Shown here in pieces: positions 23,094 through 33,829 of a DNA stretch of 64,000 nt; the stretch's first letter is position 1; each line of letters starts with the position of its first letter. The notes under the pieces were generated by a model. That model made no database searches. It had not been told where the DNA came from and worked only from the letters and a program-made list of their open reading frames with translations. Source of the DNA: Desmodesmus armatus (lineage: Eukaryota; Chlorophyta; Chlorophyceae; Sphaeropleales; Scenedesmaceae). Both the position numbers and the translations under genes were made by a program. The stretch spans positions 1,008,868 through 1,072,867 of the forward strand of contig VIIQ02000581.1 of NCBI GenBank assembly GCA_007449985.2. Reading direction: 5' to 3'.

Positions 23094-26000
23094 TTATGCG
23101 TTTGCTGTCGCGGGTGCCAGCATCCTGTCCTTCACTGCAGTCACGATGGCCCCCCTGTTGGCGTTCACCCAGCGCACACGCTTGGCGTAGCTGTCAGCAC
23201 GAGTGGTGAGGCTCTCAATGCCGTCCTCCTTGGCAAGCGCACTGCAGGCAGCCAGAAACAACAAAACATGTTCTTTGTAAGGTGGTGGTGTGGGTCAATA
23301 AAACGAGCTCAGTGCATGCATGTGTGCGAAGCGCTGTGCATTACGGACCTGTTCACACCGCAGGAGAAGCTATAGCACAACAACGGCACCACCTGGCGCA
23401 CTTTACGAGGGTACCAAGCCCATGTATGTGCTGCGCACCTCTCCCTCCAAGATCAGAAACATGGTCATCACAAGGCTGTGATCACCTCACTTGCATCTGC
23501 ACTGTGGCGATTTGCCACACTGTGCTAGCCTACTCTACAGTGTGAGCCAGGTGCTGCACACACCCACCCTGGCGGTGCCGTCGGATGCACATTGTCTTAC
23601 TGTCGTGCCCACAACAATGTCGCTGGCATAACATTGCCCCTTCCCCCCCCCCCCCCCACACACACACATACAGACACACAAGCTTGTCTGCTCACCGCCC
23701 CGTGAAGTAGATGACGTTGCTGAAGATGCGCAGGTTGATGAGGTCAGGCAGGATCTCCATCTCAGCACTGCTCAGCTCCCCATGCTTGGCATAGCCCGAC
23801 AGGAAGTCGGTGATGAGGGACAGAGGGTCATCCTCACCAACATACTGCAGGGGACACACACGGCAGGCAGACACACTACTGAAGTTACACAGGAGAAGGG
23901 GGCTGGTTCCTGTTGTTGCATCTAATCGGGGACCCAACTCCCCACTGCTGATGAGGAAGAGAGAGTCCTCCTCACCAACGTACTGCAGGGCACAGACACG
24001 GCACACAGACACACTACCCACATTACACAGGGATTCCCTGGTGGCGTCCAGATGGGGCACCACACCTAATCACTGCTTGTGAGAGCAAAGCTAAGAGGCT
24101 GTTTGGTAAGTCATAGCAGAGCGACTGTGCTTTAAACGTCTACGAAACTAGGCTGGGGTGCAGCGCAGGCACCCAATGTTGGCTGTACTGCGACCCAATC
24201 TTGTAGCAACCAAAAACAGGGAGCAGCAACGCAGATGTACACAAGAGGGTTGCGTGCCTACCTTGCTGAGAGCCACTGCCAGCTCCATCACCCGCCAATC
24301 ACGGGCACAGAACTCAAAGTCAAGCAGCCTGCAGGGAAGTGCGAAAGAGAAGGAACGGGAATGCTGGGTCAAAAACAATCACCCACATACATGCACCACG
24401 CCTAAAACCATTGCATAAAGTGCATTGACCAGCCCATTCAGACACTCCCAAGGCGGCGTCCGCATGTACAGCAGGACGGATCCCTGCTCTACTTCAGGGA
24501 GCCAGCCGCTGCTCGCAAAGCCTGAGTGAAGCCATGGGGCAAGTGAAGAACATGACGCATTGTTCAGCCATCACTCACCCGCTGACGCTGTCGCCTGACT
24601 CCGTTGACATGACCATCACGTTGACATGACCATCTCATTGCTAGGATTCATCAGGCAATGTGGGCGGGGGGGGGGGGGGGGCAGGGGGGAGGGGGGGGGG
24701 GGGGGGGCAGGGGGGGGGGGGGGACGGCAGCGACTCACCCGCTGACGCTGTCGCCTGACTCTGTTGACATGACCATCACGTTGTCGTAGTGCAGGTCGCC
24801 GTGGATGATCTGCATCGGCAGGCCCAGCTGCTGGTAGGACTCCAGCTTGGGCTCAATCGCACGGATCTGATCCACCAGGTAGTCCATTGACTCACGGCAC
24901 ACCTACAGGCAGCATCAGAAATTGCAAGGTGCCACAGGGTTGGTGACCCGGCATGAGCTGTGCTTGAAAACCCTCGCCAGGGTGATGACGTGGCGATGTC
25001 GGTGGGGGGGGGGGGGGGGCGGGGGAAGAGTTTGTGCTGGCAGCAATGTGTGTCGACAGAGAGACTGCATGCGTGCACATGCATGCTGGCTAGCAGTCAT
25101 CGGACAAGGATAGTCGGATGTGGGTGTGAGTGTGTGTGTGTGGGGGGGGGGGGATCTGGAAGTAAAGCCAAGGTGTAGGAAGGGTGGCCATGCACTGATC
25201 TGCTCCTGCCGCACCGTGCGTCAGACGCGTGGCTCCATTTCTCAACACACCACCGCCAATGAACCCCCTGCGCACCTGCAAGGCTGGGTTGGTGGCTGCA
25301 TCCTCGTAGAACTTTTCCTTGTTGATGGCGTGGTGCACATCAAACACCTGGAAGTACGGTGGGATGGGTATCACCCTGTCACCCAGGTCCACCTTGGCCA
25401 TGGCTTGGCACAACTCCCCGGTGGCACGACCAACCTCCTCTGGGCTGGTGGTCTTGGCAAGTTCACCTATAATGACGTAAGGGCAGCAGCATAAGGACAT
25501 CAGCCTCTATCAGGTTTTGAATCAGGTTTGAATTTGAATTTGAATATTGTCTTGTGCCATGGCTTGGCACAGCTCCCCAGTGGCACGACCAACCTCCTCA
25601 GGGGCTGGTGGTCTTGGCAAGTTCACCTACCAGGTGGTCACAGGCAGCAGCACACCTGCTTGAGACTCTACTGTAACAAACAAGATTGTTGAAGCACAAT
25701 TTGCACTCGTCTGCTGCTGTTCAGCTGGGTGAAAGGTTGGCGTGGACTTGAGTGTTCTGCAGAAAGCTGCCACACTGCCAGGCCTGACACGGTTCCGTGG
25801 AGGGTCTTGCGTGCTGGTTCGTATGCAAAATCCCTCAACCAATAAAATTGCGCAATGACCAGCCCATGTGCTGCAAGGAGCACAGCAACACCAGCTGCTG
25901 ACAGAACAAATTCTGTATAAGAATGCCAAATCATCCTTGCCAATACCAGTCAGTCTCACCTGGGATGATCTCAAAGACACACGCAGCTGCTCCGTTGCTC

Positions 26001-27297
26001 AGCACCACGTATGGTGCGCCTGTGTTGAGGGCAGGCAGTGCTGTTGGCACCTTGAAGCTCAGCTCCTGCTTTGCAAGCTGCGCCAGGATTGCATGCTCTG
26101 TGGCCACCTGCATGGTACATCAGAGCATTGCCAGGGTCATCAGAGCAAAGCCAGGGGAAGCGGTGCGGCGGCAGGGTGAACGTCAGCGATCAGCCACCCA
26201 AAGAAACTTTCATCAGAGCAAAGCCAGTGGATTTTGGGGCGGGGGGGGGGGGGGAGCGCAGGCAGTGCTGTCGCGCCTTGAAGCTCAGCTCCTGCTGCGC
26301 CAGGATTGCGTGCTCTGTGGCCACGTGTGTCATCAGAGCATAGCCAGGGGCAACGGTGCGGCCACAGGGGGGATGTTTGCCAGTAGACACCTCCAAGAAA
26401 GGGGACTTGGGATGAGGGGTGGGGGGGGGGGGGGGTACGCGCGCGGGGGGGGGGGGGGGTGTTAGCCGGTGGTTACTGTACAGAGTAGAGTAACCGTCAG
26501 CGACCCGCCGCCTCCAAACGGGTATTGGGGGGGGGGGGGGGGCTGCGTGATCCGATGGTCACTGTATAGTGCAGGAGTGCCCAACACCTCAGCTAAATGC
26601 TGGGTGGGTGGACCATCCTGCTGCCCGGCAATGCTGCTGGCAGCACCTGCTGGAGCCTCCCCAAACTAGGCATGCGAGGATGCTGGCCTGTGTGCAGCTG
26701 CGGATGCAGTTGGCCACAGCCTGCGGTGGTGCCTGTGAAGAGCTGTAGGTTAGCTACTGCTTTGTGAGGCAACAACAACATGTATAACTCTCATAGTTAC
26801 TGGCTGCGCACCTTTTCTGTCTTGTTTCCGTTGTTGTAGATGCGCAGGATGTACCTGTGGCCATCTGCTGTATTGACGTACTGCACAATGTTGTTCACGC
26901 CGCCTGTGGTAGGTGCTGTGCTGGCCTGCTGTTCAGGCCTGAAGAAGAAACTGAGCGCCTCGTCACGTAGGTCGTCCTCTACTGTGTGCTGGCCAGTAGG
27001 AGGGGCTGTGGCGGAAACCTGCAGTGGTGAATTGGCAGTGAATTGCAATTAGCAAAGGGGCACTGTGTGACAGAAGTGAGGGTCAGGAACCTATATGTTT
27101 AAAGCGACTGATGGAGAGCGTGTCAGTGCAACCTGGTAGAAGAAGGAGTTTGCACTCACACCACACCAGCTGCTGCTGTGCACCAGGCGCTGCTGCTACT
27201 GCCGCACCTTGACCAGCTGGCGCGCCAAGCGCGCATTAGCAACAGCACGACCACGTGCAACGCCAGTGAGCCGGCCTGCAGACTTGTGGGCCAGCAT
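23094..27297 (-). CDS. APH/choline-kinase-fold phosphotransferase, homoserine kinase II-like (8 exons)
   Basis: Exons: 27297-27208, 27018-26812, 26107-25960, 25466-25276, 24902-24739, 24328-24262, 23844-23696, 23241-23094 (1164 nt, 387 aa); all junctions hold frame. Residues 1-30 (Arg/Ala/Leu/Lys-rich, no acids) look like an organelle transit peptide. The kinase core shows GGVNNIVQYV and YILRIYNNG for nucleotide binding, Brenner's motif HGDLHYDN (246-253, catalytic Asp248) and LLDFEF with metal-binding Asp270. This is the aminoglycoside phosphotransferase superfamily, which also contains choline, ethanolamine, hydroxylysine and homoserine type II kinases. The substrate cannot be told from sequence. 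Homoserine-kinase-II-like is my best guess because of the long VATEHAIL...LPALNTG N-lobe. The gene is peppered with partial copies of its own exons (see repeats). The C-terminus is Ala-rich. Confidence 0.75.
23950..24031. repeat. Decoy copy of kinase exon 7 acceptor edge
   Basis: Roughly 80 bases repeat the start of exon 7 plus its upstream intron (functional copy 23811-23892): GATGAGG, CCTCACCAAC, TACTGCAGGG and ACACGGCA occur in the same order. The copy lies inside the intron upstream of exon 7 and keeps a usable CTGCAG acceptor. It would read YVGEEDSLF instead of YVGEDDPLS. Confidence 0.75.
24573..24622. repeat. Decoy copy of kinase exon 5 donor edge
   Basis: About 50 bases match 24733-24782 with a single mismatch, covering the final codons of exon 5 (MSTESGDSVSG) and the GTGAGT donor. 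Long poly(G) tracts (24663-24723) separate the decoy from the real exon end. Confidence 0.8.
24661..24723. repeat. Poly(G) tract cluster in kinase intron 5
   Basis: About 60 bases are almost entirely G on the plus strand (C in the minus-strand transcript), broken by a few A and C bases. Similar but shorter G or C runs of 10-18 occur in introns throughout the window. Confidence 0.9.
25557..25629. repeat. Decoy copy of kinase exon 4 acceptor edge
   Basis: About 73 bases repeat 25398-25469, including the acceptor and the first codons (GELAKTTSP). The copy carries one extra base after CCTCCTC, so it would run into a stop if spliced in. It lies in intron 3, upstream of the real exon in transcript order, next to an AATTTG simple repeat (about 25517-25545). 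Confidence 0.85.
26118..26350. repeat. Decoy copy of kinase exon 3 plus CATCAGAGCA repeats
   Basis: At about 26258-26325 the first part of exon 3 with its acceptor is repeated, minus nine bases (functional copy 26030-26107). Around it the element CATCAGAGCAAAGCCAGG or a close variant occurs four times (near 26118, 26139, 26213 and 26331), so the whole block is an irregular tandem expansion of an exon-intron junction. Confidence 0.75.
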
Positions 27298-27640
27298 ACT
27301 GGAAACGCCTGTGATTGATGTGCTGGGTGGAGAGGACAGGGGGTGACGGGATGCGGTAGGGAGCAGCGAGAGAAGTCACCACACGGTGTAGAATACATCA
27401 GAGTTGAGCAAGAACGTGTCCTTCGCACCCTGGCAGGTTTACGTACGCTTGACTAACCGCAGCCGTTGCCCTGGACTTTGGATCAGACCGGTTCATTGGG
27501 CGGCGCACCAACACAGTGAGGTAGTTCTTGATCGGTCTTCTTTTGCTTCCGTTCAGTCTCAGCCGCAAGCTGGACACAACGTGCCAGCACAGCTCAGATC
27601 TGCTACTGCTCAGAGGTGCATTAGTGCAGCGCCTGCAGTG

Positions 27641-28221
27641 ATGCAATGTACTACTGGCCCCAGCATGTTGGAAAGGGTCATTACACGTTCAGTATCGTTG
27701 TCAGAAGCTGCACCACGCTGCATACGCTGCCACTGCAGCAAGCACAGCCCCAGCACCGCCAGGCTTGACGCAAAGGGGCTCTCCTACCTGGGAGACTCTG
27801 TCTGGACTGTAAGTATCCAATTCCAAAGGTTTCAGGTCTGTTGTACTGGGGTACCGTAGCGCCTGCCGTCTGGCTGGAACCGAGAACATGTGCTGTCTGT
27901 GCTGCAGCTGTGTGTGAGGCGTCACTTCTTTGCACCCCCCAAGCACTGGCGGACCTACCAAAGCTTGGTGCAGCCATATGTGACAGCAGAGGGGCAGGTG
28001 AGGGCGGATTACTTTGTGTTCTTTGCTGCGTGAGCAGGTGGTCACTGGACACGAATGTAGTGCAGAGTCCAACTGCTGTGGGCACAAGACGGCAGCAGTT
28101 GACACAGCCAAAAAAGTGATACTTACGTGACAACAGTCCACACATACTGCTCATGTGGGGGCGGCATGCACATGTCTGCCTACCTAGGCTCTTGGCTAGG
28201 CTCTTGGCAGATCATTTGGTG

Positions 28222-28252
<31 letters not shown>

Positions 28253-29314
28253 CCACCACGCTACCTTGTGCTGCCGCCTAATTGCCCTGCCGTGCCCTGC
28301 ACCTGTTGTGTCGTCCCCCCCCCCCCTCACACCCACTTTCTTGTTGTGCCCCTTCGCGTGTTGGATTGTGCTGCAGTCTGTGCACATTTCATATCCATGC
28401 CTTGCTGCCTCCAGTATGCCCCTCACTTGTTTGCCTGCTGCCTGCTGGCTGCCATGTATGATGCCCTGCTGTACAAACTTCCATTAAAGTTGTCCTGCTG
28501 CCTGCTGCACACACTCCACAAGGGTTGTCCTGTTGTCTGCTGCACACACTTCAAAAGCTTTGTCCTGCTGCCTACTGTGCACACTTCACATGCTGTCTCC
28601 TGGTTCCTGCAGGCTGCCCTGTATGATGCCCTGCTATCTGGTGCAGCTGGTGTCACTGCAGCAGAGCAGCAGTTGTTACAAGCCGTGCGTGCTCAGGTGT
28701 CCAACTGGCGGCTGCGCAAGCGGTTTGACACGGCGGCTGCCGCTGAAGCATACAGGAAGGCTACAGCTTTCGAGGCACTGGTGAGCATAGCCGACCAGCT
28801 ATGCAGTAGGGAGTCACAATCACCGTATTTGGCATTGAAAAGCTGTGCAACCCAGAAGGGAGCTACGGGCTCATGATGTTCAACAAGTTGTCGTGCACAT
28901 GTGACAACCAATCACAGGCAGCGCAAAGAATTATAAGTTGATATCATAGATATTTCAAGTAAAATTCTATAATATTGTTTTTTATTGATTAAATTTTTAG
29001 TATGAATCAATATTATTTCATTACAGGCAGTGCAAAGGGGATGCATCCTGTCCTGCAGCATTGCACCACCTGTGTCAAGCTCGCAACCACCTGGTAGTGC
29101 TGGTGTGGCATACAGAGATCCCAGCATGCAGTTGGCTTGCTTCTCACAGCATGGCGTGGCGCACTCTCTCCTTGACAACAGCTGTTCTGTCCTGCAGGTT
29201 GGTCACCTCCACCTGCATGACCCCAGCCGCCTGATGGTCATTACAGAGGCTTTGATGGAAGGCAGCCAGCACAGCCCAGCAGGCCCCGCAGCAAGCCCAA
29301 CACAGTCCATGTGA
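27641..29314 (+). CDS. Mini-ribonuclease III, probably plastid (4 exons)
   Basis: Exons: 27641-27808, 27908-27997, 28613-28780, 29198-29314 (543 nt, 180 aa). Residues 1-40 are rich in Ser, Arg and Cys with no recognised domain, and fit a plastid transit peptide. LSYLGDSVW (47-55) corresponds to the RNase III signature LAYLGDAV with catalytic Asp52. It is followed by LCVRRHFF, then KATAFEALVGHLHLHD, the second signature, with Glu140. There is no double-stranded-RNA-binding domain, and the length fits the MrnC/mini-III family. Bacterial MrnC matures 23S rRNA; plant plastid homologues act in rRNA maturation and intron turnover. The start is the only in-frame ATG ahead of the domain. The third intron contains a 94-base AT-rich insert, and the last exon is partly repeated downstream. 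The upstream kinase gene is divergent, with 343 bases between the two starts. Confidence 0.82.
28222..28249. repeat. CAG microsatellite in mini-RNase III intron 2
   Basis: Eight or nine consecutive CAG units followed by AACAGCC, inside the intron between exons 2 and 3. Not translated in the proposed model. Confidence 0.85.
28914..29037. mobile_element. AT-rich insert flanked by 15-bp direct repeats
   Basis: ACAGGCAGCGCAAAG at 28914-28928 and ACAGGCAGTGCAAAG at 29023-29037 differ at one base and bracket 94 bases that are strikingly A+T-rich, unlike anything nearby. The flanking repeats look like a target-site duplication. The insert has no coding capacity and no clear terminal inverted repeats. 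It could be a short non-autonomous element or a patch of organelle DNA captured at a break. Confidence 0.5.
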
Positions 29315-29488
29315 GGGCAGTCAACACTCCAGCGGCTCAGATCGGAGCAGCAAAACCAGGTTCGATGGCAGGAAGTGAGGCCCCAGTGAAAGGCAGCCAG
29401 CAGGCCCCGCAGCAACCCCCAATGCAGCCCTTTTGAGTCCATCAACAGTCCAGCAGCCAAGATCGAAGCAGAGAAACCAGGTTGATGG
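29261..29488. repeat. Tandem duplication of the mini-RNase III gene end
   Basis: The last coding bases, stop codon and early 3' UTR (29261-29371) are repeated imperfectly at about 29392-29488. Shared blocks are GGCAGCCAG, CAGGCCCCGCAGCAA, GTCAACA or ATCAACA, and GATCG.AGCAG.AAACCAGG. Only the first copy is in frame with the gene. Confidence 0.7.
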
Positions 29489-30703
29489 CCCCGATGGAAG
29501 ACAGCCGGGTTGCTCCAGCAGGTCCTGAGGCAAGTCACACCCAACTGCGCAGGTGTGAGCATAAGCAGCGCAGTGTGGCCCAGCAGCGGCAGAGCTAGGA
29601 TACAACAATTTCTGGATGGCTGCCTGGGCATGCCCCCCCCCCTGCCCCCATCTTGCCTGCAGCGCCGTGTACAGCCGGCATGCAGGAAGGTGGGGTACTG
29701 GACTTGGGCAGCAGCAGCGTTACTTCACGACAACCAAAATTCACGGGCCCTTCAGCATCAGCAACCTAATGGAGCCTCCACTAGCGGCTAGTCCGCTCCC
29801 AAGGTTGCGCCGGCTGGCCTCTGCGACTGAAGGGTTGGGACGGAGGGCGAATTCTTTGCGGGAGCTGGAACAGGTGCGCTATTGCAGGTCATTGTGGTCC
29901 AGCCATACTCTGCCAGTAGCAGCAGCAGCAGCAGGCATCATAACGCTCCTTACAGGCTTCCATGTCTTGTCTACTCAAGGTTGAACCAAGTTGCAGGTTG
30001 TCATCCATTCAGGGATGGCTCTTGCAGGGTGCTGCATAGCTTTGTGGGGCATGGAATGTTTCTGCTGCAGATTGTGCATGCACATGGCTGGTGCTTTGCT
30101 GACACCTTACATGTACCTTTTCTTCACGTGCACTTTTTCTCTGTTTGGTCAGTCACCCATCCACTGTGCTGTGCTGCTTCTTGTGCCAATGTCGCAGGCC
30201 TTTTGACTGTGCCAATGTTGCTGGCCAGACAGTGGTCACAGCCCGTCAAGTCGTCGCCCATCTGTGCATCACTGGAGGCCAGTTGATGGACATCAGAGCA
30301 GCTGTTTGAGCTGTTTCCGAAATAATTGAGCAGGCGGTGCTGTAATGAGCCCAAACTGCCAGCCTGGCACAGCCAACCCAGAGGGTGGTGGCTCAGTGCA
30401 TTGCATGTCTGAAGCAGGTACCAGTGATGTGTAAGGGAGCCTAACCAAGCATCGCAGCCATCCAAACATCGCCTGCTGGCAGCTGAGCTGTCTTGAACAA
30501 TCTACTTCAACCGTCAACAACTGCTAGATGTAAACTTTCAACGTGAGATGCATGACTGTGTTTGTCCGGGGTCACTGAACGAGTTTGGCGTATGTCTCAC
30601 ACACTGTGAGATAGGGCTGTCCATCTGATCCCATCCGAACGTGCCAAAGCTTGGATCCCACCCTGATCGCTTCGTGTGGGCACCAAAGCTCACGTCTCAA
30701 ACA
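29489..30703. other. Spacer between mini-RNase III and cysteine synthase genes
   Basis: No gene recognised. It would include the mini-RNase III 3' UTR and the cysteine synthase promoter and 5' UTR. Open frames on both strands are short and featureless. Confidence 0.4.
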
Positions 30704-33700
30704 ATGCAGCAGATGAAGCACCAACAGGGGCCTGGGGTTCGCTGGTGCAGCAGTCTCAAAGTTGGTTCCAGCTACTGCTGTCATGTTGCTCCACACCGCC
30801 CTCGTTCCAGCAGGCCACTCACCAGCAGCATAGCATCAGCAGCTTCCGTGGAGCAGCAAATCAGCAGCGACGTAGACCACTTGCAGTTGATCGCTCCTGA
30901 TGCTACACAGCTCATAGGCAATACCCCTATGGTGAGCAAGGGCCCAAAGAGAGCCTGCAACTGTTGGCAGGTGTGAGCAAGGCAGCAGCAGACCGTTAAC
31001 ACAGTTTCTCAACCTGCTGCAGGTGTACTTGAATAGTGTAACAAAGCAGGGCTGCTATGCACGCATAGCTTGCAAGCTGGAGCTCATGCAACCATGCTGT
31101 AGGTGAGGTGGATTTGCAAATGATTTGGGCCCTGTGGTTGGGTGGTGAAGCTGTTTGTTTGACCATGCAAAGCTTGCGATTGGCAAGTTGTAACACCTGT
31201 CGGCTGCAAAACAACATGTGAATGGCATGTGGGACAGTGGTGCCAGGGACCCTCCAAGCCCTGCATGGCTACTGCAGCCCGCAGCAGAGGGGTGGTTGAC
31301 ACACCATACCCTCTTTGACCACCTGACAGCAGCAGCTGCTCTGCCGTCCTGAGGCTGGGTACATTGATGCCTGGCATGTATGCGTGTACCCCCCCCCCCC
31401 CAACCCCCAACCGACCCCACCCCACCCCACCCCACCCCACCCCACCCCACCCCCCGACCCTGTTGTGCCCACTGCCTGCAGTGTGAAGGACCGTATTGCC
31501 TACAGCATGATCTCAGCAGCAGAGGAGCAAGGACTCATCACACCTGGCAAGACCCTGCTGGTGAGCTTGGGTGGTAGTGCCACAGCTGTTCATGGTGCCC
31601 CAGGGGGGGGGGGGTGCAACAGCTGTTTGTGCCCCCCCCCCTCTCCCCGGGGGAGGTGTAGTGGGACCTCATGTATGAGCCTGGGGAAGCCATTTGCTAC
31701 AGCAGCAGCACCAGCAGACAGGAGCAGTACCAGCAGCAGCAGTACAGGGTGGGGGGGGTGGGGCAGCTGGGGCTTCGTTCAAGATAACCTCAAGGCAGCA
31801 GCAGAAGCAGCGCGTCCGATTCAATGCGCGGCTTGCCTGTCAGGAATGAGTGAGGGCGAATGAGTGAGGGTGAATGTGGCGGGGGTGGGCAGCTGGAGCG
31901 CCACACCAAGCACCAGCGAGCAGCTGCAGCAGAAGCAGAGGGGTCATTTAATGCAGGCTGCTGCATGTCACTCAGCAGTTGGCGGGGTGGGGTGGGGTGG
32001 GGTGGGGTGGGGGGTCAAGATGGCAGTACGTCTTGACTGAACTTTTGTGCCTGCAGCATGCTGTTATAATAGATACAATGAAAATGCAAGCACGAACCTT
32101 TAACCCTGACAGTTATCATCGCACCACTTCGTGCTGTAATATCCTGTAATGCCCCGTACCGTCCTGCACTGTTTTCAATTCTCCGCAGGTTGAGCCTACC
32201 AGTGGCAACACTGGTGTTGGTCTTGCAATTGTGTCTTACTCACTGTATCATTCCGTAGTGCACAATCTACTGCACTGCTTCACTTGGTATGTGATGCCGC
32301 AGGTTGAGCCTACCAGTGGCAACACTGGTGTTGGTCTAGCGTTTGTTGCTGCTGCCAAGGGCTACCAGCTGGTGCTCACTATGCCTGACACTATGAGCAT
32401 TGAGCGGCGGGTGCTGCTCAGGGCACTGGGGGCACAGCTGGTGCTCACAGAGGGGCGCAAGGTAAACGCTTTTTGGGGCTCTTGATGCTGCCTGTCGTGG
32501 GGGATGTTGCCCGGAAGTTGTTAATGCATAGGGCGACAATGCTGAAAGGCCTGGTCGACCATGCCGCAGCCCCGCAGGGCAAAGGCCTGGTCTGCCTCCT
32601 GCACCATAGACAGGATTGCCAAGGCTTGTCGTGTACAAGTGCCTATGTTTCCCATGAATGTGTATCCTACATCAAGACATACTGAGTGATGGGTCACAGA
32701 TGTGTTCATGCTTTGCTCCAGCAGCATGTGACTCCATGACATGGTGTGCTGTCATGTCATGTCATGTTTGTGTAATATGTGATGCTGTGTGCAGGGAATG
32801 ACTGGTGCCATCCGCAAGGCTGAGGAGCTCGTAGCCACGCGGCCGGACGCCTACATGCTGCAGCAGTTTGAAAACCCCGCCAACCCGGCCATCCACTACC
32901 AGACCACAGGCCCTGAGATATGGAGGGACTCTGCAGGGCAGGTGGACATCCTGGTAGCTGGAGTGGGCACTGGAGGCACCATCACAGGTATGTGAATGGC
33001 TCGGGCCGCGGTTGGGACTTTGGTTCTCTGGCCTATTCGGTAATCCGACACCACAACCTGCATTGTCCGTGCAATTTCTTCGGGTGAATGGTGTCAGTGA
33101 ATGTTTGCACATAACTGCGTGGCGTCAGGTCCACTTGTTACTGCCTTGCACTCAGCAAATGCCTTGCACTCAGCAAATGTTTCCTCCTTCTACCTGCCCT
33201 TCCTTTCCTGTCTGTCTGCCTGCCTGCCAGGTGCTGGTCGCTACCTGAAGGAGCAGAAGCCCTCAGTGCAGCTGGTGGCAGTTGAGCCAGCTGAGAGCCC
33301 AGTGCTGTCGGGGGCAAACCTGGCTACCACCAGATACAGGGCATCGGGGCGGGCTTTGTACCAAAGGTGAGAGGGGGGGGCACGATGTGTGGGGGTGGGA
33401 GTGAGGGGTTCGGAGGGAAGTCTGTTGGGGTGTAGGGCAGTGGGGATGGGGGTGGGGGTTGAAGGGGAGGGCATGGATGGGTGGGGAGGGGAAGGGTGGG
33501 GGGGGGACTGCAGGATGGGGCCAGGTGACTATCCATGACAGGAAGTGCCCATTCAACTTCTTTGAAACGGATTGATTCTGGTCTTGTTCTTCATTCTAAG
33601 CTGGTCAATGCTGCCCCCCCCCCCCATTTACAGGTCCTTGACGTGAATATGTTGGATGAGGTGTTGAAGGTGAGCAGCAAGGAGGCTGTGGAGATGGCAC

Positions 33701-33798
33701 GCCGCCTGGCACTGGAGGAGGGACTGCTCACAGGAATCAGCAGCGGTGAGCTTGACAGGGGGGGGGGGGTGTTGGAGGGGCCCAGAGGGTGTGTGTGT

Positions 33799-33829
<31 letters not shown>

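Noticed and set aside
22315..23190. 291-codon plus-strand open frame
   Set aside because: It is antisense to the last exon and 3' flank of the kinase gene, begins in a CT-repeat-derived Ser/Leu stretch, and has no domain or motif.
28929..29022. AT-rich insert considered as an intact transposon
   Set aside because: Only 94 bases, no terminal inverted repeats and no coding; kept as an insert of unknown origin.
31415..31452. CCCCA array as a telomere-like sequence
   Set aside because: Plant and algal telomeres are TTTAGGG or TTTTAGGG type; this array lies inside an intron.
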